This document shows, piece by piece, positions 1 through 12,600 of a DNA stretch of 64,000 nt (the first letter of the stretch is position 1; each line of letters starts with the position of its first letter). The stretch is from positions 41,886,295 through 41,950,294 of the forward strand of contig NC_052507.1 in NCBI RefSeq assembly GCF_014356525.2, in the 5' to 3' direction. The DNA is from Nilaparvata lugens (taxonomy: Eukaryota > Arthropoda > Insecta > Hemiptera > Delphacidae). The notes below the pieces were generated by a model, which saw only the letters and a program-made list of their open reading frames with translations, did not search any database and was not told the DNA's origin. The position numbers were made by a program, and so were the translations under genes.

Positions 1-392
1 GGAAGCACGGCGTCCCAGCAGTGTGAAAGCACCGCGTCTTTTTTTTTGCAGTGCGAAAGCACGGCGCTTCTTTGCAGTGCGATAGCACAGCGTTTTTTTT
101 TGCAGTGCAAAAGCACGGCGTCCCACATCGCAGTGCGAAAGCACGGCCACCCCCATTGCAGTGCGGAAGCACGGCAGTCTCTTGCAGTGTGCAAACACGG
201 CGTCCCCCATTGCAGTGCGGAAGCACGGCGGTCTCTTGCAGTGTGCAAACACGGCGTCCCCCATTGCAGTGCGGAAGCACGGCGGTCTCTTGCAGTGTGC
301 AAACACGGCGTCCCCCATTGCAGTGCGGAAGCACGGCGTTTCCTTGCAGTGCGGAAGCACGGCGTCCCACATCGCAGTGCGAAAGCACGGCA
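1..392. repeat. GC-rich minisatellite, 54-bp higher-order unit
   Basis: The sequence repeats a short core, GCAGTGCGRAAGCACGGC, that is itself a small hairpin (GTGC/GCAC arms). In the middle the core alternates with a variant GCAGTGTGCAAACACGG, giving a 54-bp higher-order unit whose copies begin at 177, 231 and 285. The core occurs again alone at about 2481-2497. Open frames through the array on the plus strand are a by-product of the repeat lacking stop codons; nothing suggests translation. Confidence 0.85.
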
Positions 393-1165
393 CAGATCTT
401 CAAGATCTTCTCTGAAGCTAGGCATATGATCTGGCCAGATAGCTTGCTCATTTTCTTCGGATGGTGCCGACGCACCACCACCAGTTGGCAAGGAGTCAAC
501 CTGGCGCCCAGTTTGTGTTCGGTCTATGATGACCGGCGGAGAGGCGGCAGAATGTACTCAGGCATTTGGGACATTCTGTCTGCCGTTTACCCCTTCCATC
601 CTCACCCCCCCTCCCCTCCCCCTCTCTTTTCCCCCCTTCCCTTAGTAGGAACAGTGTGTCACGATGTATATCGTAACTAGAGAAAGGAATTGAGTTTAGG
701 GCTCATTTATTTGACGCTCGGCTATCTTTGATAGAATCTAAGGGGTCAATGTTCAAGCCAGCCACTGGCCTACCGCTCAGCGGTGCTGCGCATCCTCTCT
801 CCCCTCCCTCTCGGTCACTGAGGGAGGCTCGAGAAAGGCTAGCAGGAGGCAGTCGAGTTTGGAGAGCCAGGGCGAGCGGTCGAGTGAGGTGAGAAGGAAG
901 CAGCGAGCAGCTAGCAACGTCACAGTACGTCTTGTACTAAAGTGAACTCCGATTTCTTCAGCGACCGGGAGTTGTGTTGAGGCTAAAGACGATTAGCCTC
1001 AAACACGGTGGACTCCATTGCTCAACACCCGTTTGGGCGAGTGCTGAATGACATTTAACCCGTTTAGACAACGGGCTACCAGTTTCGACCAACGGCGACA
1101 CGTCAGGTTTGGTCGAAACCTGACTCCCCATTGGTAGACCACCAGTGGGACATCGAGGCGCAAGA
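393..1165. other. Non-coding stretch between two minisatellites
   Basis: No gene is recognised. A C/T-rich run lies around 596-645, and a GA-rich stretch around 820-905. GC content is higher than in the rest of the window. It could be the leader or LTR of a larger element that carries both tandem arrays, but no terminal repeat was found to prove this. Confidence 0.4.
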
Positions 1166-2396
1166 GGACCTCTGGGAAGGTGTGGAAAAACCTTTCCCGC
1201 GACTCCGCGACCGATCCGGACCCCAGGAGGACGGCTGGTGCCCGGCAAGTAGGACTTAGGAAAGTCCAGAGCGCGAGCCGCCGCAGCGCACTAATCCAGT
1301 GCGGGATCGAGAAAGGACCTCTGGGGAGGTGTGGAAAAAACTTTTCCTGCGACTCCGCGACCGATCCGGACCCCAGGAGGACAGCTGGTGCCCGGCAAGT
1401 AGGACTTAGGAAAGTCCAGAGTGCGGGCCTCCGCAGCGCACTAGTCCAGTGCAGAATCGAGAGAGGACATCTGGGAAGGTGTGGAAAAACCTTTCCCGCA
1501 ACTCCGCGACCGATCCGGACCCCAGGAGGACAGCTGGTGCCCGGCAAGTAGGACCTAGGAAAGTCCAGAGTGCGGGCCGCCGCAGCGCACTAGTCCAGTG
1601 CGGAATCGAGAGAGGACATCTGGGAAGGTGTGGAAAAACCTTTCCCTCGACTCCGCGACCGATCCGGACCCCAGGAGGACAGCTGGTGCCCGGCAAGTAG
1701 GACTTAGGAAAGTCCAGAGCACGGGCCGCCGCAGCGCACTAATCCAGTGCGGGATCGAGAAAGGACCTCTGGGAAGGTGTGGAAAAACCTTTCCCGCGAC
1801 TCCGCGACCGATCCGGACCCCAGGAGGACAGCTGGTGCCCGGCAAGTAGGACTTGGGAAAGTCCAGAGTGCGGGCCGCCGCAGCGCACTAGTCCTGTGCG
1901 GAATCGAGAAAGGACCTCTGGGAAGGTGTGGAAAAACCTTTCCCGCGACTCCGCGACCGACCCGGACCCCAGGAGGACAGCTGGTGCCCGGCAAGTAGGA
2001 CTTAGGAAAGTCCAGAGCGCGGGCCGCCGCAGCGCACTAGTCCAGTGCGACTCCGCGACCGACCCGGACCCCAGGAGGACAGCTGGTGCCGGCAAGTAGG
2101 ACTTAGGAAAGTCCAGAGTGCGAGCCGCGGCAGCGCACTAATCCAGTGCGGAACCGAAAAAGGACCTCTGGGAAGGTGTGGAAAAACCTTTCCCGCGACT
2201 CCGCGACCGATCCGGACCCCAGGAGGACAGCTGGTTCCGGCAAGTAGGACTTAGGAAAGTCCAGAGCGCGAGCCGCCGCAGCATACTAATCCAGTGCGAA
2301 ACCGAAAGAGGACCTCTGGGAAGGCCAGGGAAGGCCTTTACCAGAGCTCCGCGACCAACCCGGACCCCGGGAAGACATCCGGTGCCCAAGGACTAA
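1166..2396. repeat. 149-bp GC-rich tandem array, about nine copies
   Basis: Copies start (at GGACCTCTGGGAAGG or a close variant) at 1166, 1315, 1465, 1614, 1763, 1912, 2162 and 2310, so spacing is 148-150 bp. A shortened copy lies between about 1994 and 2099, and the last copy decays. Each unit contains CGCACTAGTCCAGTGCG, a hairpin with 6-bp arms. Open frames of 80-180 codons on both strands come from repeat periodicity (149 is not a multiple of 3) and have no family resemblance, so they are not called as genes. Copies are very similar, suggesting recent expansion or homogenisation. Confidence 0.92.
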
Positions 2397-2949
2397 GACT
2401 TAGTCCCGACACGAAGCCCTTTCTCGCGACTGGCACCGCAAGGTTCCTATTCCCTTCATTCCGCGACCAACCCTGTTTGGCAGTGCGAAAGCACGGCCCC
2501 TCTTTCCTAAAAGAGGGAAACATTTCTCCAAAACACTCAAAACCCTGTTCCAACCCCCAACTCGAACGAGGGTGGTTGGCGGACGCCCCACCAAGACTCC
2601 CGTCCCCTGCTGCGGCCCACCCCAGTCGCCGACTGAGTTTAGCCGGCCCAGAGCGACACTGGGAACTCTGATAGAGACAGGTGTGGGCAAAAATCTACTC
2701 AGAATAGTAATATGTTGAATATTTAATTGAATTTAATGATACATCATCATTGGATAATAATATCATCATTAAAATGGAATGATGGCTTCAGTAACGGTGC
2801 TCGGTAACCATCATCACAAAGAACGTTACAAACGTTACAGAACTGACTGAATGGAACAGGAAATACCGTTACTAACGCATGCGCGATACGGTGCTGTCTG
2901 AGAACGAGAGTGGTTTGTGTAGCCACAGCGTAAAGGAAAGAGCTGGTTA
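2397..2949. other. Gene-free spacer after the 149-bp array
   Basis: Holds one isolated GCAGTGCGAAAGCACGGC core (about 2481-2497) and a switch from GC-rich to AT-rich sequence near 2695. Nothing else is recognised. Confidence 0.4.
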
Positions 2950-3465
2950 GTGTAATAGTATATTTCGCACCTAGGGCCGAAAATGAGAATTTTCCGGCTT
3001 AAATCGGTTTAAATCAGTTTTCAAGTCCGAGGCCGTAGGCCGAGGAGTCGAGGACTAGAAAAGATTGAGAGCCAGAAAAACATTTTTGCCCTTGGTGTGA
3101 ACACTATTTTTTGCCACACAGAAAAATAAACAATATATTATATGAGAATAATTGTTTATTAAGCACTTCCGAAAGCAGAAGTGGAAGCTCATAGCTCTAG
3201 CAAATCTGGATATCAGGAAATTGTCCAAGTATTTTTATTTTTTATTCTGATTTGTCTAAATAACCTAAAAGATTATGTTCAATTATGTGGGAGGTTGAGT
3301 TTATACTCTTCTATTCTTTTAAATGACAATAAGATGATATTATTATAAATGTTCTAATTATTGAATAATAACACAAATAATGAAAAGTTTTTGATCAGCT
3401 GTTTTAGCACACTTGAAATTTGGCCAATCTGAATGTCAATGGAAGTTTGGGTTAGAAGTTCCACA
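2950..3465 (+). repeat. Dispersed repeat copy A (CTAGGGCCGAAAA family)
   Basis: Begins TGTAATAGTATATTTCGC and continues through CCTAGGGCCGAAAA, a palindromic GGCCGTAGGCC block, TTTTTGCCACACAG and ATAATTGTTTATTA. The same order of blocks recurs in direct orientation at 5463-5990 and inverted at 14190-14480; the inverted copy shares even the outermost bases. It therefore behaves like a long terminal inverted repeat or an abundant MITE family. No coding capacity is seen. Confidence 0.8.
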
Positions 3466-3638
3466 GAATAGGTACAGAATGGAATCTTGTAATCTAACCA
3501 ATGCTTTTTACATGACACAAATACTAGACACGTCACGTGACCTTGGGAAGTTCAATCCTGGCCTTCTGATTGGCTCGTGGCAGTGAATGAGATCAATTGA
3601 TCCGGATCATTAAAGTGATCCGAACCTACCATCAATAC

Positions 3639-3857
3639 TATAGTGAGGTCCACGTTATAATGGCAGTGGATAAAGATAGAAAAACAATGTTGCCGATTCT
3701 CTGTTTCAATTTATTTTATTTCTACACTGTCAAAAATAAATTTGGCATCGTTGCAGAGCTAGAAAAGTACAGTACTACCTGCTTTGTGGAATGATAGACA
3801 AATATACCAACATCAAAGTTAATCAACTACTGTCATTTTAACGTGGACCTCACTATA
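3639..3857. mobile_element. 219-bp MITE with TATAGTGAGGTCCACG termini
   Basis: Both ends match as an inverted repeat (TATAGTGAGGTCCACG and its complement, extending through the next ten or so bases as ATAATGGCAG/ATAATGACAG-like sequence). The second copy at 14913-15131 is the same length. The TA-rich ends fit a Tc1/mariner-type target, but the family assignment is inference. No ORF inside. Sequence from here to 4264 holds nothing else recognised. Confidence 0.8.
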
Positions 3858-4264
3858 TTACAATGCGGCGCTTCCTAACAAGATGGCGGATTTTGGCATC
3901 AGGGTCAGGGTACTAGCCAAGTTTCCATACTGTATGTATACTGTGGCTCTATCCTACTCTGAAAATCGAATTTGAATAGTTCATCTATATAATAAGAGAG
4001 AGTAGGGTTGTGTTTGTTGTGTGTTTGTTTGTTCGCATCAAAACATGTCAACTTGTGGATTGCATACTGGAGAAACGGGAATGATTTAGATCTCCAAATT
4101 TTGAACATAGATTCTAAAAATATCAATCTCGTGCACCTGGAAGCCCAAATTTCAATTTTCCTTCTAGTTTTTTCAGAATTAATGTTCAAATTCATCTATG
4201 CTACCGTAGGCTACATGAAGTTCCATAGCCCAAAGTGTGTCTTTTTATGAGCAGGTTATAAGAC

Positions 4265-4343
4265 TATGTAGCGCAGCGGTAAAAGGCCTGCTTACGGAGT
4301 GATGGTTCCTCGGTTCGAATCCCCGAGGCTTTCCCATTTTTTT
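4265..4343 (+). ncRNA. tRNA-like Pol III unit (SINE head or tRNA pseudogene)
   Basis: An A-box-like segment (GTAGCGCAGCGGTAAAAG) is followed by a good B box, GGTTCGAATCC, at 4312-4322. The B box is the loop of a CCTCGG/CCGAGG hairpin. Seven T residues at 4337-4343 form a Pol III terminator. The acceptor stem does not close, so this is not a functional tRNA; it fits a tRNA-derived SINE or relic. Confidence 0.55.
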
Positions 4344-4642
4344 GTTCTTAATTTTTTCCCTCGAAACGTATTATTATCAATTACTTTTTGAAGGAATTTT
4401 TTTTCATTACTATTGAACTTGGATTTTATCAAATAATTATTTTTAATGTGAAATTTTGCCACCAGTACAAATTGGACATAGTCCTCATGCTGTAGGCCTA
4501 TAATTGAATTTCATAAGAAAAACATGAATAGATCACAATAAAATAAGAAATAAATTTATATTCTTCAGTTATAATGTACTATCAAATTTAAATTACGGTA
4601 ACTAATATAAAAAATAGCTAATAAAAGTCGAAATTCATCGAC

Positions 4643-4740
4643 AAAAAAAAAAATGTCACTGACCGAGGTTCGAACCTAGATCATGATTGTAATTCACTGA
4701 GATTTGAGGTGTTACGCCTTTACGCTCTCGGCCATTGCAT
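4643..4740 (-). ncRNA. tRNA-like Pol III unit, Leu/Ser-like, minus strand
   Basis: On the minus strand TGGCCGAGAGCGTAAAGGCG resembles the A box and D arm of class II tRNAs (Leu/Ser). It is followed at tRNA-like spacing by GGTTCGAACCT (B box, about 4676-4667). An 11-base A run at 4643-4653 on the plus strand is a T-run terminator for minus-strand transcription. The acceptor arms do not pair. It converges on the unit at 4265-4343. Confidence 0.5.
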
Positions 4741-5462
4741 TATTTTTGATCAAAGAGGCCTGTGAGTCAGGTAACGTATGTAGGCTACGATAATATAGTG
4801 TAGCATATAGCGGCAAACTTGAAGCCGGTTTGCCGGCATTTTCACAACAAAATATTGCTCTGGAAATAGTTAAATCATAGAGAAAACATTCGAAGATTCA
4901 ATCTTGAGTGGGCCTAATGTTTTCTCTATATGGTTTGATATTGAAGAAAAATTATCTAAAAGTTTTAATAATGAATTACGGAAAAATTACTAGGAATTTT
5001 TCAGTCAAGGCTGAGTTTCACCAGTAGGCTTACCTTAAACTTTAGATCCCTGCTGTATTTTCCTATTATTATTGTTGATTGTATTGCATTAAGAAGTGGA
5101 ATTCGATAATAAAAAGAAACAATTATTACTCTACCTCACTTTTAAATATTGATACAATTATTGTACTTTGATTTCAAATTCGATTCTTCACTTTTAAAGA
5201 CTTGCGATACTTACCTTTCTGACAATGGACAATGCAGCCAACATTATATTGTTGAGGCTATGGAGATATCATCGTATTCTATTGTTTGATATCAAAAACA
5301 CAATAATAAATATTAAATTATGAAACAGTAATTCATAAAATATATTATAGACATGATACCGCGATTCACGATAAATAATTATATAGATTATTACAGTCGT
5401 TATGAGATTATCTCTATGATTTTTGTGAGATCGGACACGATCAGCTGTTATTCAAGGTCATT
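4741..5462. other. Gene-free AT-rich spacer
   Basis: No coding, RNA or repeat structure recognised. Confidence 0.4.
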
Positions 5463-5990
5463 TTACAGCCCTAGGGCCGAAAAGTTTTACCGGCCTGGTC
5501 GGAAAACAATCACTTTCGGCCTCCATATGACGCACGTAAACCAGCTCATTACATCCAAGTGTGGCGAAAAACATTTTTTCCCATGGTGAGAACGTTATTT
5601 TTCGCCACACAGAAAAATAAACAATATAAACATGAGAATAATTGTTTATTAGGCACTTCCAAAAGCAAATCAGGAAGGTCATAGCTCTAGCAAACCTGAG
5701 GTAATCTGAATATCAGGAAATTGTCCAAGTATTTTTATTTTTTATTCTGATTTGTCCAAATAACCTAAAAGATTATGTTTAATTATGTAAGAGGTTGAAT
5801 TTATACCTTTTATTCTTCCAAATGACAATAAGATGATATTATTATAAATGTTTTGATTCTTGAATAATAAACACAAATAATGAAAAGTTTTTTGATCAGC
5901 TGTTTTAGCACACTTGAAATTTGGCCAATCTGAATGTCAACATCAACAATGCTTGTTGTCATTGACTTCGGAAGTTTAGGTTAGAAGTTC
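5463..5990 (+). repeat. Dispersed repeat copy B (GCCCTAGGGCCGAAAA family)
   Basis: Begins at GCCCTAGGGCCGAAAAG and shares with copy A the TTCGCCACACAGAAAAAT block, the ATAATTGTTTATTA block, the CAGGAAATTGTCCAAG block and a final TTGATCAGCTGTTTTAGC block. It differs in its first 120 bases, which instead match 15440-15548. So at least two sub-families with different outer segments are present. Confidence 0.75.
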
Positions 5991-6080
5991 TAATAGTTAA
6001 TTAATAGTTTATAATATATATTAATATATTATTATTATTATAAAATAATAATAACAATATATTTAAATATCCGAAAAAAA

Positions 6081-6761
6081 TTGAAAAAGAACATTAGTAG
6101 AGAACAGAATCCCAAGATAAAAAAAGCAGTCAACTTCAGAGGAGGTGGATTACTGCTGGTGCTAGACCCTAAGACTGAAAAAGATAAGTTTTTGAGTAAT
6201 AAAATATTGCAGGAAAACGAAATAAAGGTGAGTGAGCCACTAATCAGGAAGCCAAAAGTAATAATTTACAATGTTTGTAGTGTTATGGAAATCAATGAAT
6301 TAACTGAGGAAATTCATGAGCGTAACTTTTCCTTAATGGATAAAAATAAATTTTGCACAAACTTCAAGCCAAAATATAAGTTAGGGCCAAAAAATGAGAA
6401 AACTGTCCACTGGGTCATTGAATGTTTGGGTGAAATTAGGAAGGAAATGATAAACAAACAGAGAATTCTTATAGACTGGAATTCCTGTAGAGTTCGTGAC
6501 TATACAGCAGTTTCAAGGTGTTTTAAATGCCAGAAACTGAACCATGTAAGTAAGCATTGTCCTAATAGCCAAAGTACTTGCGCATACTGTGCCGTTAAGG
6601 GTCATGACATCAAGGAATGCCCAAACAAAGAAAAAAGTCCATGCTGCATAAACTGCTCGAACAATGAAAAAAATCACAACCATAAAGCAAATGATAAAGA
6701 TTGCCCCACCTACCGAAAAGCGTTTCAACAAATCATAGATAAAACTGATTATGGTATTTAA
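6081..6761 (+). pseudogene. Non-LTR retrotransposon ORF1, gag-like, three CCHC knuckles
   Basis: About 226 codons without a convincing ATG start, so probably 5'-truncated. The C-terminal part has zinc knuckles CFKCQKLNHVSKHC and CAYCAVKGHDIKEC and a third cysteine/histidine cluster beginning CCINC. This layout is typical of ORF1 proteins of arthropod Jockey/R1/I-type non-LTR elements, which bind the element RNA. It lies upstream of, and on the same strand as, the endonuclease-RT ORF at 8692, but a viral helicase relic separates them. Confidence 0.75.
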
Positions 6762-6776
6762 AAAAATAATTAATAA

Positions 6777-8615
6777 ATTGATAAACAAAAAAATTAGCAA
6801 TAGCTCCATGAGTTATGAGCCCCGAAATGTAGATCTCGCCCAAGTTCTAAATTGTATAGAAATATTCAACTCAACCTGTAAAACTCCTAAAAGTAGAGTA
6901 AATCTTGTATATAATTTTGGTGAACATGTAGATGTAATGATAAGTTTTGTTAATTTAAGTAAGGGTAACTTTAAAACATCCAAGGGTTTCGCAGCTCTGA
7001 CAAGAAAAACTAAATTTACACATGAAGAATGTATACAACTTGACCAATTAAAAAATACTAATATAAAACTCTTTCAAAATCTTGTAAATAATGATCCATT
7101 ATTATTGATAGAATGTACCAAAGAAATTGAGCTCAACTTTTTTTCAATTTTCAAAACCTTAAACAAATGGGCTGAAACAAATTATCCATGTTGGTGTTGA
7201 TTGTTGGTGTTGATTGTTTCAATGATTTTCTTGAGATGACTGCCACTAGTCTATTGAGTAATGTGCTGGAGGCGGATAGTCTTAGATTTGTATTCGCGTA
7301 CCGTGGCTATTGTGAACTTAAATTCCTCAACATCCCTGATGCTTCTGATAGTTCAAAATGTCCACCTGAAACCCCATTAGGATTTTTCCCGGGCTATACA
7401 AAACTCGAAGTTTACTTAAACTCTATGATAGAACTTTGTCACATTATTCAAAAGACTGATACAGAAAATGCGAAGATATACAAACAACTTCTCTCAACAA
7501 TAACACAATCCAACATTGCAAGCTCGAACGGAGAAATTATGAATGTTTTGAAAGGGAGTATGAATATTTACGATAATACAATAAAGCGTTTTCTTTTCAG
7601 AACAAACTTAGTTTACACAACGGGGTTTTGCTTGGAAGAGGGAGGGAAGTACGTAAAATTCCAGCCCCACCAATCAAGATTTGAAACTATGGAAAGATAC
7701 GTCCTGGTGACCAAAGATACAATACTTATGCTTAATGGCAAATTATTAGCGAATATAAATAAATTAAACTTTAAGGATTGTAAGTTACCCAATATTAAAT
7801 GATATGACGGAGTACCTGGTTGTGGGAAATCCTACTTCATAGTTTCTAAGCATGATCCTGGAAGAGACCTTGTCTTTAGTCAAACACGAGCTGGCATGAA
7901 ATCTATTTGTGAAGAAGTGGTTAGGATGCATGATATCGATGATGAAAGGAGCATATACTTAGATTATAGAACTGTGGGATCTTACATTATAAATAGCTCG
8001 GGTGAAAAAACGTATGAAAGAGTTTTCATTGATAAAGTATTATTAATGCATGCTGGTTACATAGCTGAATTGAGTAAAGCACAAGAAATAATTGTAGTTG
8101 GTGACTCACAACAGTTACCTTACATTGAGAGAAGCTCCTTGGAAACGAAATGGCATGAAATGTGTGGCTTGTGTGAGCCGTATGCATACCTTTCAAAAAC
8201 CCGCAGATGCCCACTAGATGTTTGCTATGCACTTTCCCCCCCCCCCACTATAACATCATCGCTATGCTAAATAGTAAAATCTCATCCATACTTCCGACAC
8301 ACAGATTAGGTGAACATCATTTTATATTCTCGGAGACCCTTTTTTTGACCTTCACACAGGAGGAGAAACAAAGAGTAGCTGAAGCACTAAATTGGGGAGA
8401 AAATACTTGGAAAGGATGGAAACTTCATACTATTCACGAAGCGCAAGGACTAACATCTAAAAACGTAGTATTAATTAGAGTAGATTACCGGAACAGAGAC
8501 ATTTTTATAACAGTATCCAACATGCAATAGTTGCTCTTTCACGCCACACCAATACTTTCAGATATTTAACTACGAGTGTAGAAAAAGATATGCAATAGAC
8601 AAACTCATTGATAAA
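6777..8615 (+). mobile_element. Segment carrying an endogenous viral element, flanked by ATTGATAAA
   Basis: The viral relic is bracketed by the same nine bases, ATTGATAAA, at 6777-6785 and 8607-8615. This could be a target-site duplication or the microhomology at which a retroelement RT switched template. In such AT-rich DNA chance is a real alternative. The left copy lies just after the gag-like ORF, the right copy about 80 bases before the likely ATG of the endonuclease ORF. Confidence 0.4.
6808..8598 (+). pseudogene. Endogenous alphavirus-like replicase fragment with SF1 helicase
   Basis: From about 7809 the translation carries the superfamily 1 helicase motifs of positive-strand RNA viruses in order: Walker A GVPGCGKS (7809 on), a degraded motif II region (DKVLLMHAG, near 8032), motif III GDSQQLPYIER (about 8102), motif V TIHEAQGLTSKNVVLIR (about 8430) and motif VI HAIVALSRHT (about 8521). 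This is the virga/nege/tobamo-like arrangement. The sequence 6808-7800 probably represents the replicase region before the helicase, with weaker support. No methyltransferase or RdRp is seen. The relic is dead: a 13-bp tandem duplication (7190-7215) shifts the frame, an in-frame TGA lies at 7800-7802 just before the Walker A motif, a C-homopolymer near 8236-8246 shifts it again, and motif VI is in a third frame. Confidence 0.85.
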
Positions 8616-8691
8616 TTAAGAACAACAAATGAAACTGATCTTGAAAAGTGGAACAGGGATAGATTATGCATGCTTGATAACAGACTTGATC

Positions 8692-9894
8692 ATGGCTGAT
8701 ATTGATGAAATTCTTACTTTGCTGGAAATTGATAACATCACTCCTGAAATCGATGAATATATCAATTATTATGTTCCTTCAATAAATGGAAAAAATATTG
8801 AATTCTTAAATATCTTCTCGACTAATATCCGCAGCCTTCATGCAAATTTCAATCAGTTAATCTGTTGTATAAACAGCTTAAAAACAGATATCCATGTAAT
8901 AGTTCTTACTGAAACTTGGCTAACCGAGAACATTCCATTTACTTACAAGATCCCAGGTTACACCGAAGTAAATAAATATTTGAAAATTAACAAATGCGAC
9001 GGTCTGTGCATTTATATTAGAGATAATATTGATGTCAGTGTGATCGCTTGTGACATTGTTGATGCAAACTCGTTGTGCTTTGACTTGAAAACACCAAATG
9101 ATAAAATGTTCAGAGTTATAGGAATTTATAGATCACCCATTAATCATAACACCGAGAATTTTGTCAACAGCCTAAACCATTTCCTTGACAATATACCCAA
9201 TTCAATGAGTGTTTGTATGGTTGGTGATATTAATATAAATATTCAATCAACTAGGTCTAGTATACAGGTTCAGGAATACATGCATATTTTAATGAGCAAA
9301 GGCTTTAAATCTCATATAAATAGAAGTACTAGAGTATCAACCACATCTGAATCGTGCATAGATCATATCTTTTTCAAAAACACAAATAGCAATTTCAGCT
9401 TTATATTTGGGAACATCTTCAAGAAAACAATAAAGGATCATTATTCGGTTCTATCACATTTAGGTAATGAACGGAATCCCGAAACCACTTCAAATAGAAA
9501 TATGCCTGCAAACAGCATAAAAATATCTTACAACTACAGACTTCTTGCTGAAAAATTGGAAAAAGAAAACTGGAATACAATTTTTGGAAATGAAGATATA
9601 GATATACTTGTTGAAAAGTTTGTGGAACGGTTAAATGGCATTATTAATTCAGTCAAAACTGGGATAAACATTCCTCGTCAAAATCGCCCTTTGAAGCCTT
9701 GGATAACGCAAGGAATAATAAGATCAATTACTATACGGGATAGAATGCATGGTAGAATAAGGAAAGGTCCTGCAAATGCTGATTCAATAAATGAATACAG
9801 AATTTATCGGAACACATTGAATAGGCTCATAAGTGAAGCGAAGGAGAAATATTATAAAGTTAAAAAGGTTAGTTCCTGTTGGAAGAAACAGTGA
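8692..9894 (+). pseudogene. Non-LTR retrotransposon ORF2, APE endonuclease part
   Basis: I place the start at the ATG of MADIDEIL at 8692; the frame is open from 8629. The first 270 residues form an apurinic-like endonuclease: STNIRSL, VLTETWL with the catalytic Glu, IGIYRSP, the GDININ block, and CIDHIFF followed by KDHY. The frame then runs through a basic linker (EAKEKYYKVKKV) and stops at 9892-9894 where foreign sequence begins. The RT half resumes at about 12804 in the same orientation. Together they are one element cut by an insertion of roughly 2.9 kb. The element cleaved target DNA and reverse transcribed its RNA when alive. Confidence 0.85.
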
Positions 9895-10252
9895 TTTGTC
9901 TTCTGGGATATCACGGCCTGTCTACAAGAGGCTACTGTGTGCAAGAGTGATGGGGCCATTCCATCTATGCCCCACTCCCGATGACATCATTGCTACTGCT
10001 GATGTGATGTCCACTGTTCCGGGAGGATGCTGACTTCCTGATGTCGCTGAGGCCAGTGAACAGCTGACTGGCTTCCGACTGCCAGAACAGACCTACAGCT
10101 GTATTGCAGTTTGTGCTGATGTCAACCACCTACCACAGGCTGAGATGTCTGGGTACTACCGTCGGGTGCATAGGTGCATCTCTTCGACCACCCCCATCCA
10201 TATTGAAAGGCTGTTCCAGGTCCCAGCTCCAGGCTTGATGTCGACCAGATAA
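9868..10252 (+). pseudogene. GC-rich coding remnant, 3' end of an LTR element pol/env?
   Basis: One frame is open from about 9868 to the TAA near 10252, interrupted by a single TGA at 10031-10033. Base composition is clearly more GC-rich than the flanking non-LTR element. I do not recognise the protein. It is followed about 70 bases later by a polypurine tract and a TG-starting sequence, so it probably encodes the C-terminus of a protein of an LTR retrotransposon. Confidence 0.5.
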
Positions 10253-10318
10253 TAGTGTCAAGTGTTAGTGTGAAAGCAAATTAAGAGTGAATGAAATTTT
10301 GGTGAAATCGTCTTTTTT

Positions 10319-10332
10319 AGGGGAGGGGGTAA
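10319..10332 (+). promoter_or_regulatory. Polypurine tract of an LTR retroelement
   Basis: AGGGGAGGGGGTAA stands directly before TGTAATAGTGTGATA at 10333. Purine run plus TG is the usual junction of internal region and 3' LTR, where plus-strand DNA synthesis is primed. Confidence 0.55.
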
Positions 10333-12195
<1,863 letters not shown>

Positions 12196-12486
12196 TCTTG
12201 AATACTCATTCGAGGATCATGCTGTAAATATGCCTTGCTGTCGAACGAGGGCTTACGAATTTGCCGACCGAGATGGCCGGTGATATCAGACATCTGTCCT
12301 TGCCGTGCAGGGCTGAAAGACGATCTTCGATCTGACGCCACTAGCCCGATGCCTGGAGGCCATCACCCTTCATCCTCATCCATCACCCTTTGGACACTCA
12401 CCCTTTGGACACCGGACTCGAGGACGACAGATCTTAGATAAGTACTTGATACCCCCACTACAATATCAGATGTGCCCCGTAAATTT

Positions 12487-12600
12487 GGTCTCTTAAAGAC
12501 ATGTGTATTCGGTCTCTTAAAGACATATTGTATTTGGTCTCTTAAAGTCATATTGTATTTGGTCTCTTAAAGACATGTGTATTCGGTCTCTTAAAGACAG
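12487..12600. repeat. 24/25-bp tandem repeat, five copies
   Basis: GGTCTCTTAAAGACAT starts at 12487, 12511, 12536, 12561 and 12585, with two alternating tails (GTGTATTC and ATTGTATTT). It lies inside the insertion that splits the non-LTR ORF2. Confidence 0.9.

Noticed and set aside
1..392. CRISPR-like array
   Set aside because: Repeats are not separated by unique spacers and the context is a eukaryotic genome.
958..2396. Open frames of 80-182 codons on both strands in the 149-bp array
   Set aside because: They arise because the tandem unit lacks stops in several frames; unit length is not a multiple of three and nothing resembles a protein family.
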